DNA from: Sphingobacterium micropteri
GTDB lineage: Bacteria; Bacteroidota; Bacteroidia; Sphingobacteriales; Sphingobacteriaceae
DNA: 64,000 nucleotides
Assembly (NCBI RefSeq): GCF_014692515.1
Contig: NZ_JACOIK010000007.1
Span: 186,001 to 250,000 of the forward strand
Direction of reading: 5' to 3'
The translations under genes were made by a program, and so were the position numbers. This document shows positions 50,964 to 58,502 of this stretch, piece after piece. A model generated the notes under the pieces. It was not told the origin of the DNA, did not search any database, and saw only the letters and a program-made list of their open reading frames with translations. Each line of letters opens with the position of its first letter. The first letter of the stretch is position 1.

Positions 50964-51572
50964 CTAGACGACTAGTGCCGTAACGGTATCGCTGAAGTTC
51001 AGCTCGATGTCCCGTCCGATGTAGGAAGCCCGGAACTCATATTCCTGCAGCTTCTCCAGATTGCGCAGCTCGATGGTCGATTTGCTGTGCAGCACACCTG
51101 TCCAATCTTCCGCTCCCTTCTTGCGGTATTCGTAGCGGTATAACCGTGCCGGAGTCCATGATTTCACCCCGATACGGACAATACCCAGTCCCACTTGTAC
51201 ATGTGATACCCGCACGTTTTCCGCTTTGGGCGTCCGGTCGTTACGGTTGGTGTTGCTTTCCGAAGGCCGGTATCCTGCTGCAACAATGATAGCTGGATTG
51301 CCCTGCGCCACCGCATCCACATAGTGCGAAAGGCGGTAGATGACATCCTGCAGGTTTTTTCCTGTTTGTCCTTTGAGGATAACGGCGCGTTGGTCGCGGA
51401 ACGAAGCTTCCGCAAACGCTGCACGATACGCTGTCAAACTGTTTTCCAGCGTTTCTAAACTTGGAACGGGATCGATAAACATATCCTCATTCTCTACCAT
51501 TTTTTGAAAGATCTGTTCTGCATAACGCAATAGTTCCGTTGCGTTTTTGCATCTAAAATTGGGTTTTGCCAT
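50964..51572 (-). CDS. Cytoplasmic fibronectin type III domain protein of unknown function
   Basis: A 202-residue protein. The N-terminal 105 residues are helical (NATELLRYAEQIFQKMV, LENSLTAYRAAFAEASFRDQRAVILKGQTGKNLQDVIYRLSHYVDAVAQGN). The C-terminal 85 residues fit a fibronectin type III sandwich with the usual Trp and Leu/Tyr positions (YRYEYRKKGAEDWTGV, IELRNLEKLQEYEFRASYI, FSDTVTALV). There is no signal peptide, which is unusual since Fn3 domains are mostly secreted. ATG 51572 (MAKPNF) is used; the longer frame to 51650 overlaps the promoter. A near-consensus -7 box CATCTTTG (minus, 51655-51648) lies upstream, then a large hairpin, then the 21-bp array. Confidence 0.65.
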   Translation of the reverse strand: MAKPNFRCKNATELLRYAEQIFQKMVENEDMFIDPVPSLETLENSLTAYRAAFAEASFRDQRAVILKGQTGKNLQDVIYRLSHYVDAVAQGNPAIIVAAGYRPSESNTNRNDRTPKAENVRVSHVQVGLGIVRIGVKSWTPARLYRYEYRKKGAEDWTGVLHSKSTIELRNLEKLQEYEFRASYIGRDIELNFSDTVTALVV

Positions 51573-51647
51573 TTTTTTTCTGTTTTGTTCTCCATTCTCG
51601 GAGAAGGGTTTAAAATTTAATGAATTACTCCTGTTGTACGTACAGTA

Positions 51648-51734
51648 CAAAGATGCGGTACAAAAACAGGCAAAAGGTGCGTATTTTCGCCAATTTCAAG
51701 GGGGGGACGAAAAACTTCTTGGCGAAAAAGCGCA
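51648..51734. promoter_or_regulatory. Promoter region of Fn3 gene with large imperfect hairpin
   Basis: Minus-strand CATCTTTG (51655-51648) is one base off the -7 consensus. Just upstream on minus, TGCGTATTTTCGCCA (51678-51692) and TGGCGAAAAAGCGCA (51720-51734) form a 15-bp imperfect inverted repeat (two mismatches) around a 27-nt loop containing GGGGGGG. Confidence 0.45.
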
Positions 51735-51835
51735 TCTTTACGAACGTTGTTGCTTTTCGTTTTTCTGTAAAAATAGAGCTGTAGATGCTTTTAAGGCTGG
51801 TTTTAGGTCAAGGTGAGTGAAAAATAAGACGTATA

Positions 51836-52245
51836 ATTTAACTACTTATTTTTCCAGAACTAGTAGTAGTTTTTCCCGAATGAGTAGTTGGTTGATAAAA
51901 ATAAATAGTTGTTCTGTCCTGTGAAGTAGTTCGTTGGGAAAAATAGGTAGTTGCTCCAATAGAAGAAGTATGTAGAAACATAAAACAACTACTTTGCACG
52001 GTAGGATAGGTAGTTGTTTTGGTAGAAAAGGTAACTCTTTTAAAGAAACAGGTAGTTTGCCTCTAAAACCAACTAGCTAGCTGCTCAAGTGAACGCGTTG
52101 TTTCTGCCCTGAAACTAGTTCGCAGAGTGAGAACGATAACTTATTTATCAAATGAACTATTTAAAAAAGAAAATGAATTGGTTATCTGCTCCATATCACT
52201 ACTTTTTTCAGTCTAACAAATAGTTGGATTATGGACATAGTTCGT
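51836..52245. repeat. Degenerate 21-bp tandem array with phased TAGTT cores
   Basis: The 410 bp after the AraC gene end are not coding but split into about 19 units of exactly 21 bp without indels. Cores begin at 51843, 51864, 51885, 51906, 51927, 51948, then continue every 21 bp to 52221. Perfect TAGTT is at 51885, 51906, 51927, 51948, 52011, 52053, 52116 and 52221. In-phase variants are TACTT (51843, 51990, 52200), TAACT (52032, 52137), TAGTA (51864), TAGCT (52074), TATGT (51969), GCGTT (52095), TATTT (52158) and TGGTT (52179). Seven preceding bases are purine-rich; nine following bases vary freely. A unit equals two helical turns. Confidence 0.75.
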
Positions 52246-53217
52246 TTACATGGTCTTGATCAGTGCTTTTCGTTCCTCCCGGGGTGTCCGATGAAAATGT
52301 TTCTTATACCGGTTAGCAAAATGTTGTGCATGAGGAAAGTGAAGCATGCTCGCAATATATTCCACAGAGAGTTCGGGCTTTTGCTTTAATAGTTCGCGCG
52401 CTTTATGCAGGCGTATCAACATGATAGACGAATTTAAGTTGGTAGTACGTCCTTCGAATGCCCGACTAAGGCTTCGCGTGGAACAATGAAGCGCCTCGGC
52501 AATGGTCATCCGATTGAGATCTGCACGCATATAATGCTCGGTAACGTAGCTGATGGCTCGGTGATAAAGCTGGATCAATCCTTCTTCTTTGTCATGCCCT
52601 CCTTGCTTATCCAGCTGTTGCATATAGGCGGTATACAACTCGCCCAGTGCCAGCCCGATATGGTGAACGGTTGTAAACGGACCGAATGTTTTTTTGGAGA
52701 ACTGTTCCAATACCTTCCGTTCGTTATAAGAAATGGTCACTGGGATCGTGATATTGCTTTCCTGCTGATCGTACTGTTTTCGCAACAAGGGCTGTTCAGC
52801 CAGAAGCTGCGGTCGCGATGCTCCGGTAATGCCCAGAAGTAGCATCCATTGTTTTTCAACGGCAACTGTTAGGAGATTTTCCTCTTCGGTTACCGTAAAA
52901 GAGAAGATGGTGTCGGGCTGGCTTACTTTTCCCGTAGGAAACGATAGCGTACCCTGAAATTGCAGACAGAGCCAGAGGATTTTCTCTTCTTTTTGTGGCA
53001 ATGGAAAAGCGGTCAACTCGTTTGGTCGCCCTTTTAGCTCACAGAGTATAAAATCATGCGTTTCAAATTGGATATATAAAAGGTGTTCACCTAGCTTCTG
53101 TCGCGTTGCCTGATGCAGCACCGTGAGATGCATCCCCTTGAAGGTATCCCGCGTGGCGGGTCTGGCCGACAGGGTTTCTTTCCATACGTGAACAGGGTTT
53201 TTATCGAGCATGGTCAT
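52246..53217 (-). CDS. AraC family transcriptional regulator
   Basis: A 323-residue regulator. The N-terminal 210 residues form a ligand or dimerisation domain of unknown class, with beta-rich segments (LLYIQFETHDFILCEL). The C-terminal AraC/XylS DNA-binding domain (about 225-320) has both HTHs: MTIAEALHCSTRSLSRAFEG and LSVEYIASMLHFPHAQHFANRYKKHFHRTPREER. It is divergent from the PUL that begins at 53347 with a 129-bp intergenic region, so it is the likely PUL regulator. PULs more often use hybrid two-component or ECF sigma systems, so this is a less common arrangement. Confidence 0.88.
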   Translation of the reverse strand: MTMLDKNPVHVWKETLSARPATRDTFKGMHLTVLHQATRQKLGEHLLYIQFETHDFILCELKGRPNELTAFPLPQKEEKILWLCLQFQGTLSFPTGKVSQPDTIFSFTVTEEENLLTVAVEKQWMLLLGITGASRPQLLAEQPLLRKQYDQQESNITIPVTISYNERKVLEQFSKKTFGPFTTVHHIGLALGELYTAYMQQLDKQGGHDKEEGLIQLYHRAISYVTEHYMRADLNRMTIAEALHCSTRSLSRAFEGRTTNLNSSIMLIRLHKARELLKQKPELSVEYIASMLHFPHAQHFANRYKKHFHRTPREERKALIKTM

Positions 53218-53314
53218 AATTTGTGTTGCTCTAATATAGGGATTTTGTACTCTTTTTCCAATTTACCCCCTAAGATTTGCCAAAATTACGCGGTCGCTTT
53301 TTGCTGATTGCCGC

Positions 53315-53322
53315 TACTTTTG
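53315..53322 (+). promoter_or_regulatory. -7 promoter box of the pectin PUL
   Basis: TACTTTTG, 24 nt before the ATG at 53347. It lies in the 129-bp region divergent to araC; no other PUL-internal box was evident. Confidence 0.55.
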
Positions 53323-53346
53323 CTCCGTAAACCTTAATGAAGTATT

Positions 53347-54222
53347 ATGAAACACCTATTAAGCATGCTGCTTTTTGCCTTATTGCTATCTGCCTGTTCG
53401 GATAAGGAAAATAACGAACTGGAGCCGAAGCACATTTCAGAAAACCCTTCTATTTCAACCACCATGAAACTAAAGCTGAACGCGGCTTCCCTGACTGCAT
53501 TTGCAGCACAGAATGTCAGTGCGATCGATGTTTTTGTCTATCTGGGAGATTCCTTGGTTTTTGGGAAGAATTTAGCACTTGGCGACGGAAACCTACAGAT
53601 TGAAGTGCCCCTGGGCGAAAGCCTCAAAACCTTTGCTGTCGCAAATGCCGGAGAGATTATCGATCCAGAATCACTACAGAAGGTGCTTATCTCCCAGGAT
53701 GTTGGTAGTCAAAAGGAAATATATGTTTCCGCCCTAACGACATTTATGTCCGACAAAACGGTAAGTACGGTCAATTTAGAGCTCAAACGGATGGTGGGAC
53801 AGGCGGTTTTCCAGCCGGTCGAAGCCGTCGAAGAATTGACAGGTATCACGACTTTTGATGCGCTGGACGTCCATTTCAATAATGTGGTGATCGGCTATAT
53901 GCCCGGTGCCAATCGCTTTGTAATGGATAAGGTGATTGTACGTACCAACATGGCCACGGGCTTTAAAGCATCGGTTTATTCGTTTCCTACACCGGATGCC
54001 AATCTAGGCAATATAGAGGTGGTTTACCTAAACGAGGGGAGCGAAGTAAACAGGACATTACGGCCTCTAAGTGTTGCCATAAAATATGAAAGCTCCAAAC
54101 GCACAGTTGTGAATATGCCTATTCTGAATCCGGCTTTTCTAGCGCATAAATTATCCGCATCCTCCCGGTCAGCTTCCAGCGGTACCTCATCCGGTGTTAC
54201 CTTTCAGGAGTATCAATTCTAA
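53347..54222 (+). CDS. Fimbrillin/Mfa2-like lipoprotein
   Basis: A 291-residue lipoprotein with lipobox LLSAC (Cys near residue 17). The mature part resembles FimB/Mfa2-type fimbrial anchor subunits: two beta-sandwich halves with the NVSAIDVFVYLGDSLVF opening strand, a middle VNLELKRMVGQAVFQP strand, and a C-terminal VAIKYESSKRTVVNMPILNP. It ends in a Ser-rich stretch. In a PUL it may act as a surface glycan-binding protein or anchor. It is the first gene of the pectin PUL, 9 nt upstream of the next gene. Family placement is moderate and rests on strand pattern. Confidence 0.6.
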   Translation: MKHLLSMLLFALLLSACSDKENNELEPKHISENPSISTTMKLKLNAASLTAFAAQNVSAIDVFVYLGDSLVFGKNLALGDGNLQIEVPLGESLKTFAVANAGEIIDPESLQKVLISQDVGSQKEIYVSALTTFMSDKTVSTVNLELKRMVGQAVFQPVEAVEELTGITTFDALDVHFNNVVIGYMPGANRFVMDKVIVRTNMATGFKASVYSFPTPDANLGNIEVVYLNEGSEVNRTLRPLSVAIKYESSKRTVVNMPILNPAFLAHKLSASSRSASSGTSSGVTFQEYQF

Positions 54223-54230
54223 CCCTAAAT

Positions 54231-56075
54231 ATGATGAAGAAGAATATACTATACCTATTTTTCCATGTGCTGATCCTTGCTTCGGTATGTGGATGTGCTA
54301 AACAGGACGCATACGATTCATCTGTCGTCAGGCAGTACAACATTTACCTGAATGGTAAACCTTGGCAGCTTAATCCCGGGATTTCTACCAAGCCTTTTTT
54401 TATATATAAGGATGATACAGGAGATTTTATAGCGAATTATACGAGCCATTACCGCTTTTCTCTTCAAAATGGCAGTTATCGTTTTGTAGCAAGCCCCATG
54501 CCGGCTAATCTGATTCCGGATTCGGTCTTGTCGACCAATCTGAAAGATCTGGTGATCAAGCAAGCACCGCGTGCGGATCAGCACGTACAGATTTCTGCAG
54601 CAGTGCTGTACAGTTCTCCTTTTGAGCAACCTTTACATATCGATATGATCAGCAGAACCGGAAGGCTACGTCTACAGGCGACAGATACCAAATCCGATAG
54701 AAGCTACACCACCGTCCGCGCGGTCGTTACGGTAAAGCGGTCCGGTTATCGGGTCATTGACGAGCGTTATGTTGAAACACCATTGGAAGTGACCCGCTCG
54801 ATGGCTACAGACAGAGGCGGAGTCAACTATACAGATGATTTCGTGCTGTTTAATACTAAAAATGAAGAAAATGGCGTAGATGTTCGGCTTGAATTGCTGG
54901 ACGGAACCGGTAGTATTGTTCGTACACGTAAGCTGGATGCACCGATCTCTATATTTTCGGATTCCCTGACGTTGGTACAATTTGGACTCAACGATTCTGA
55001 AGATCCAATGATACAGAAGTATAGTGTTACCGTTTTACCCGAAAATTGGACAGAAGAAGAATACGATGCAGAAGAGCCCTTTAGTATACCCGAAGGATTT
55101 ACGGTGCTAGCGCCGGATGATGACATCAACACGGTATACAATGCATTGAAGAATGACAACGAGGTAAGCGAAGTGAAGCTTTTCTTGAGTGCCGGAACCA
55201 GTTATTTCTTTGCTAACGGTACATTGAGCAATATCGTTAAACCGCTGCATATCGTAGGGCAGCAGACTGCTGCAGGACAGCCCGCAGCCACACTCGCTAT
55301 ACAGGGCAATGTTAGTATGGGTACAAATACCGGTACACCGCTCAAGATCAGTACCATCCGTTTTGAAAACCTAGATCTAAAACCTTCCGCAGATTTCTTT
55401 AGGTTCCGTGATCAGGATTTTGAAGTGGACAACGTCATATTCCGCAATTGCGAATTCAGGGATCTACCCGCGACGATGTGGTATCAGCAGTCCGATGGAG
55501 ACCTGATGCAGATCATTCACAACTTTCTTATCGAAGATTGCCGTTTTATCAATCTCAACTTAGGTAGTAGCGGACTGCTGGGGCTAGGAAATAGGCAGAT
55601 ACTACCGATCTATAATATTGTCTTCAAAAACTCGACTTTCCATGCTAAGACTTTGGGAACTGCCGCATTGATTACCAATCTCAATAGGATCGATAGGAAT
55701 CTCTCCGTGACTATTGAAAATTGTACGATGGTCAATCTTGCCGGCGGAGATATGAAATTCTTTGATCTCAATGGCGCTAATACCGATGCATTCCATCTAA
55801 CTGTAAAGAATAATCTGATAAGTGGGAATGCCGATGCAGGTCGAGGCACCTGGCTTATTTTGAACAAGGTCAGTAGTAGAGACATAACGAATAACTACTA
55901 CACCAGTGGCTTTGTACTCAACAACTGGGGCGTATTGACCGGAGAGGAGCCAGTGGCGACACTGTTGCCTATGGCAGCATTGTTCGAGGATCCAATAGCA
56001 GGAGACCTGCATATTAAGGATAAGACATCGGAAGTTTATCTGCATAAGATAGGCGATCCGCATTGGCTTAAGTAA
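54231..56075 (+). CDS. Lipoprotein with fimbrillin-like N-terminal and beta-helix C-terminal domains
   Basis: A 614-residue lipoprotein (lipobox VCGC, Cys near 23). Residues about 30-265 form a beta-sandwich pair like the preceding Mfa2-like protein. Residues about 290-610 form a right-handed beta-helix: repeated short strands with F-x-N-C ladders (IRFENLDLKP, VIFRNCEFRD, FLIEDCRFIN, IVFKNSTFHA, VTIENCTMVN). The helix matches the DUF5123/DUF4957 class found in pectin PULs. It probably binds or cleaves pectin at the surface; no catalytic residues can be named. The fused layout is unusual. Confidence 0.65.
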   Translation: MMKKNILYLFFHVLILASVCGCAKQDAYDSSVVRQYNIYLNGKPWQLNPGISTKPFFIYKDDTGDFIANYTSHYRFSLQNGSYRFVASPMPANLIPDSVLSTNLKDLVIKQAPRADQHVQISAAVLYSSPFEQPLHIDMISRTGRLRLQATDTKSDRSYTTVRAVVTVKRSGYRVIDERYVETPLEVTRSMATDRGGVNYTDDFVLFNTKNEENGVDVRLELLDGTGSIVRTRKLDAPISIFSDSLTLVQFGLNDSEDPMIQKYSVTVLPENWTEEEYDAEEPFSIPEGFTVLAPDDDINTVYNALKNDNEVSEVKLFLSAGTSYFFANGTLSNIVKPLHIVGQQTAAGQPAATLAIQGNVSMGTNTGTPLKISTIRFENLDLKPSADFFRFRDQDFEVDNVIFRNCEFRDLPATMWYQQSDGDLMQIIHNFLIEDCRFINLNLGSSGLLGLGNRQILPIYNIVFKNSTFHAKTLGTAALITNLNRIDRNLSVTIENCTMVNLAGGDMKFFDLNGANTDAFHLTVKNNLISGNADAGRGTWLILNKVSSRDITNNYYTSGFVLNNWGVLTGEEPVATLLPMAALFEDPIAGDLHIKDKTSEVYLHKIGDPHWLK

Positions 56076-56103
56076 TTTATTGAAAAACCAATAATCAAAG
56101 CAG

Positions 56104-58455
56104 ATGAAAACGATTGCACTAGTTTTAATGATAACTATCCTATGTTCTGGTTGTGCGACTAAGCATGACCTGGATATAAAAAAGGAAGCCGTTGCGTTTA
56201 ACGTATCCAAAGCCACGGTCAATCTAGCCAATGCTAAGGGCTCCGCAACAATCAATGTAATTGCGGAGGGAGACTGGAGCGCAACAGTAGAAAGTGGAGC
56301 AGATTGGATCTCCTTGGGCTCGTCCGAAGGTAGCGGTAATGGCCCGGTCCGTATCATGGTCTCCGATAATACAGCAGAAGGTACCCGCAATGGAAAGATT
56401 AATGTATCACAAACAAGCGGTGGGACAAAGGTTTCCAAGGAAGTGGAGGTAAATCAGCTTGGGGCAGATCCGGATATTTTGATAGAATATGCTACGGATG
56501 TCATGTCAGCTGCTGGCGGGGAACTGATCGTGACGGTAACATCCAATACAACCTGGGAAGCAGCAATCGATGAGACCTATTACTGGCTTACCGCAGCAGA
56601 GCGATTGAAAGCGAAGTCTACCCTTGTTACCGAGGAATTAAAGGTTTTGGTTGCGCCCAATGCAGACGTACAAAGAACGGGCAAGGTTCTGATACAGTCT
56701 ACCGGGCCCTATGTCATCAATCGATCTGTAGACATTACGCAGGAAGAATCTTTCGCAGAGTTGAGTCTGACGCAGGACGAGTATATCGTTCCGTTCAAGA
56801 CGGCACAGCTGAACGTACCGGTCGATTTAGGCAACAACGGTACCCGATATAGCATTACTGCGGATCAGGACTGGGTCACTTGGGATGAGGAGGCTTCGAC
56901 ATCTACACAGATCGCCTTGAAATTAAAAGACAATAGCCTGTCTGATTTTCCGCGTACAGCGCGGGTAACAGTCACGAATGTCAACCTATCAGAGACTTTT
57001 ACCGTATTTCAGTACGGCAAACCTAATCCGCGTATCGGTGACGATGTGACGGTCGTGCCCCAAGCTTTTCCGGGGGCTGAGGGAGGAGGACGATTCACGA
57101 CGGGTGGTCGCGGAGGCATCGTCTATCATGTCACCAATTTACAGGACTACGATCGTGGAGAATCTCCTATACCCGGAAGTTTGCGCTATGGACTAGATCT
57201 CACCGTACCTCGGACAATCGTGTTTGATGTCTCTGGTATGATTGAGCTGAAGCGAAGACTGGGCGTCGTACAGCCCAATGTCAGTATCATCGGGCAGACA
57301 GCACCTGGCGATGGGATTACGTTAAAAAACTATCAGCTGGAGATTTCGTCTACGCTTCATAGTGTGAACGCCATCATCCGCTTCCTTCGGTGCCGGACAG
57401 GTGACGAGAGGAGTGATCATGAAGATGATGCTATAGGTGGACGCTGGTTCAGGCAAGCAATTATTGACCATGTTAGTTCCAGCTGGTCGGTGGATGAGAC
57501 CATGTCATTCTATGGTGCCAAAGATCTTACTGTGCAATGGTCTATTGCTTCGGAGAGCCTGAGCGAATCACAGCATGAGAAAGGAGCCCATGGCTACGGC
57601 GGTATGTTCAGTGGCGACAACGCGACATCCCATCATGTGCTCTTTGCACATCACGGTAGCCGGGTACCCCGTATCTCCGACCTATCTGCCGACGGACCTG
57701 GTATCCCCAACGACTACCACGGCTATTTCGACGTAAGGAATAATGTGTATTACAATTGGAATGGTGCCGGACAAGGGGCATACGGTGGCGCAAATGCCAA
57801 GTTCAATCTCGTGAAGAGTTACTACAAAGCAGGACCGGCGACCAATAGTAAGCGCACGAGGATACTTTCCTCTGATCCTTCTGCCCGGATATTTGCAGAA
57901 GGGAATTACGCCACCGCGGATCCAAATGTGGTTAACGATAATTGGACGAACGGTATCTGGAATGAGTTTTTTCATACCCTCAATCCTACCGAACAGGAAA
58001 AGCAGGCGATGAAGATGGATCAACCTTTCCCTTTTGAAAAAGTGACAACGCATGCGCCGGAGGATGCCTACCGTCGTGTTGCCGATTATGCTGGCGCTTC
58101 GCTTCGTCGAGATGCCGTGGATAAGCGGATTGTTAACGAACTGCTGACCGGTACCACGACGTATATAGGCTCGATATCGACCTCGCCTAAGCCCGGTATC
58201 ATCGATAAAGTTTCCGATACGGACGGTTATCCGGTACTGAAATCTTTGGCAGCATGGCCCGATACGGACGGGGATGGTATTCCTGATATCTGGGAGGAGG
58301 CCTACGGACTGGATAAGGGGAATGCGCAGGATGCCAAGGGGTTTGACGTAGATCCTATGGGGCGCTATTCCAACTTAGAGGTATACTTTCACAATCTGGT
58401 CCAGCATATTGTCTACTACCAAAATTTAGGAGGTATCCAACAGGAAAAGAAATGA
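56104..58455 (+). CDS. BACON-domain pectate lyase (PL1-type)
   Basis: A 783-residue lipoprotein (lipobox CSGC near residue 17). Three BACON-like beta-sandwich domains occupy about residues 25-310 (VAFNVSKATVNLANAKGSATINVIAEGDWSA first; DADILIEYATDVMS second; then a third starting ELSLTQDEY). The pectate-lyase beta-helix spans about 318-640, beginning AFPGAEGGGRFTTGGRGG, with SIIGQTAPGDGITLKNY, DHVSSSWSVDETM and HHGSRVPRISDL. A calcium-binding thrombospondin type 3-like motif DTDGDGIPDIWE lies near 720-731. It cleaves polygalacturonate by beta-elimination at the cell surface. BACON domains bind carbohydrate or mucin. Confidence 0.85.
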   Translation: MKTIALVLMITILCSGCATKHDLDIKKEAVAFNVSKATVNLANAKGSATINVIAEGDWSATVESGADWISLGSSEGSGNGPVRIMVSDNTAEGTRNGKINVSQTSGGTKVSKEVEVNQLGADPDILIEYATDVMSAAGGELIVTVTSNTTWEAAIDETYYWLTAAERLKAKSTLVTEELKVLVAPNADVQRTGKVLIQSTGPYVINRSVDITQEESFAELSLTQDEYIVPFKTAQLNVPVDLGNNGTRYSITADQDWVTWDEEASTSTQIALKLKDNSLSDFPRTARVTVTNVNLSETFTVFQYGKPNPRIGDDVTVVPQAFPGAEGGGRFTTGGRGGIVYHVTNLQDYDRGESPIPGSLRYGLDLTVPRTIVFDVSGMIELKRRLGVVQPNVSIIGQTAPGDGITLKNYQLEISSTLHSVNAIIRFLRCRTGDERSDHEDDAIGGRWFRQAIIDHVSSSWSVDETMSFYGAKDLTVQWSIASESLSESQHEKGAHGYGGMFSGDNATSHHVLFAHHGSRVPRISDLSADGPGIPNDYHGYFDVRNNVYYNWNGAGQGAYGGANAKFNLVKSYYKAGPATNSKRTRILSSDPSARIFAEGNYATADPNVVNDNWTNGIWNEFFHTLNPTEQEKQAMKMDQPFPFEKVTTHAPEDAYRRVADYAGASLRRDAVDKRIVNELLTGTTTYIGSISTSPKPGIIDKVSDTDGYPVLKSLAAWPDTDGDGIPDIWEEAYGLDKGNAQDAKGFDVDPMGRYSNLEVYFHNLVQHIVYYQNLGGIQQEKK

Positions 58456-58502
58456 GAAACGAAAATATAATAATAGGTAACCAATTTATAAGCTAAAAAT
58501 TT

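Noticed and set aside
51839..52062. Minus-strand reading frame through the array with repeated Thr-Thr every seven codons
   Set aside because: No start codon at its beginning, in-frame stops interrupt the array on both strands, and the protein would be low-complexity; the 21-bp period alone explains the heptad look.
51836..52245. CRISPR or TIGR-type guide array
   Set aside because: Units are only 21 bp, the conserved part is about five bases and degenerate, and no Cas or Tas-like gene is near. A guide function is not supported, though not excluded.
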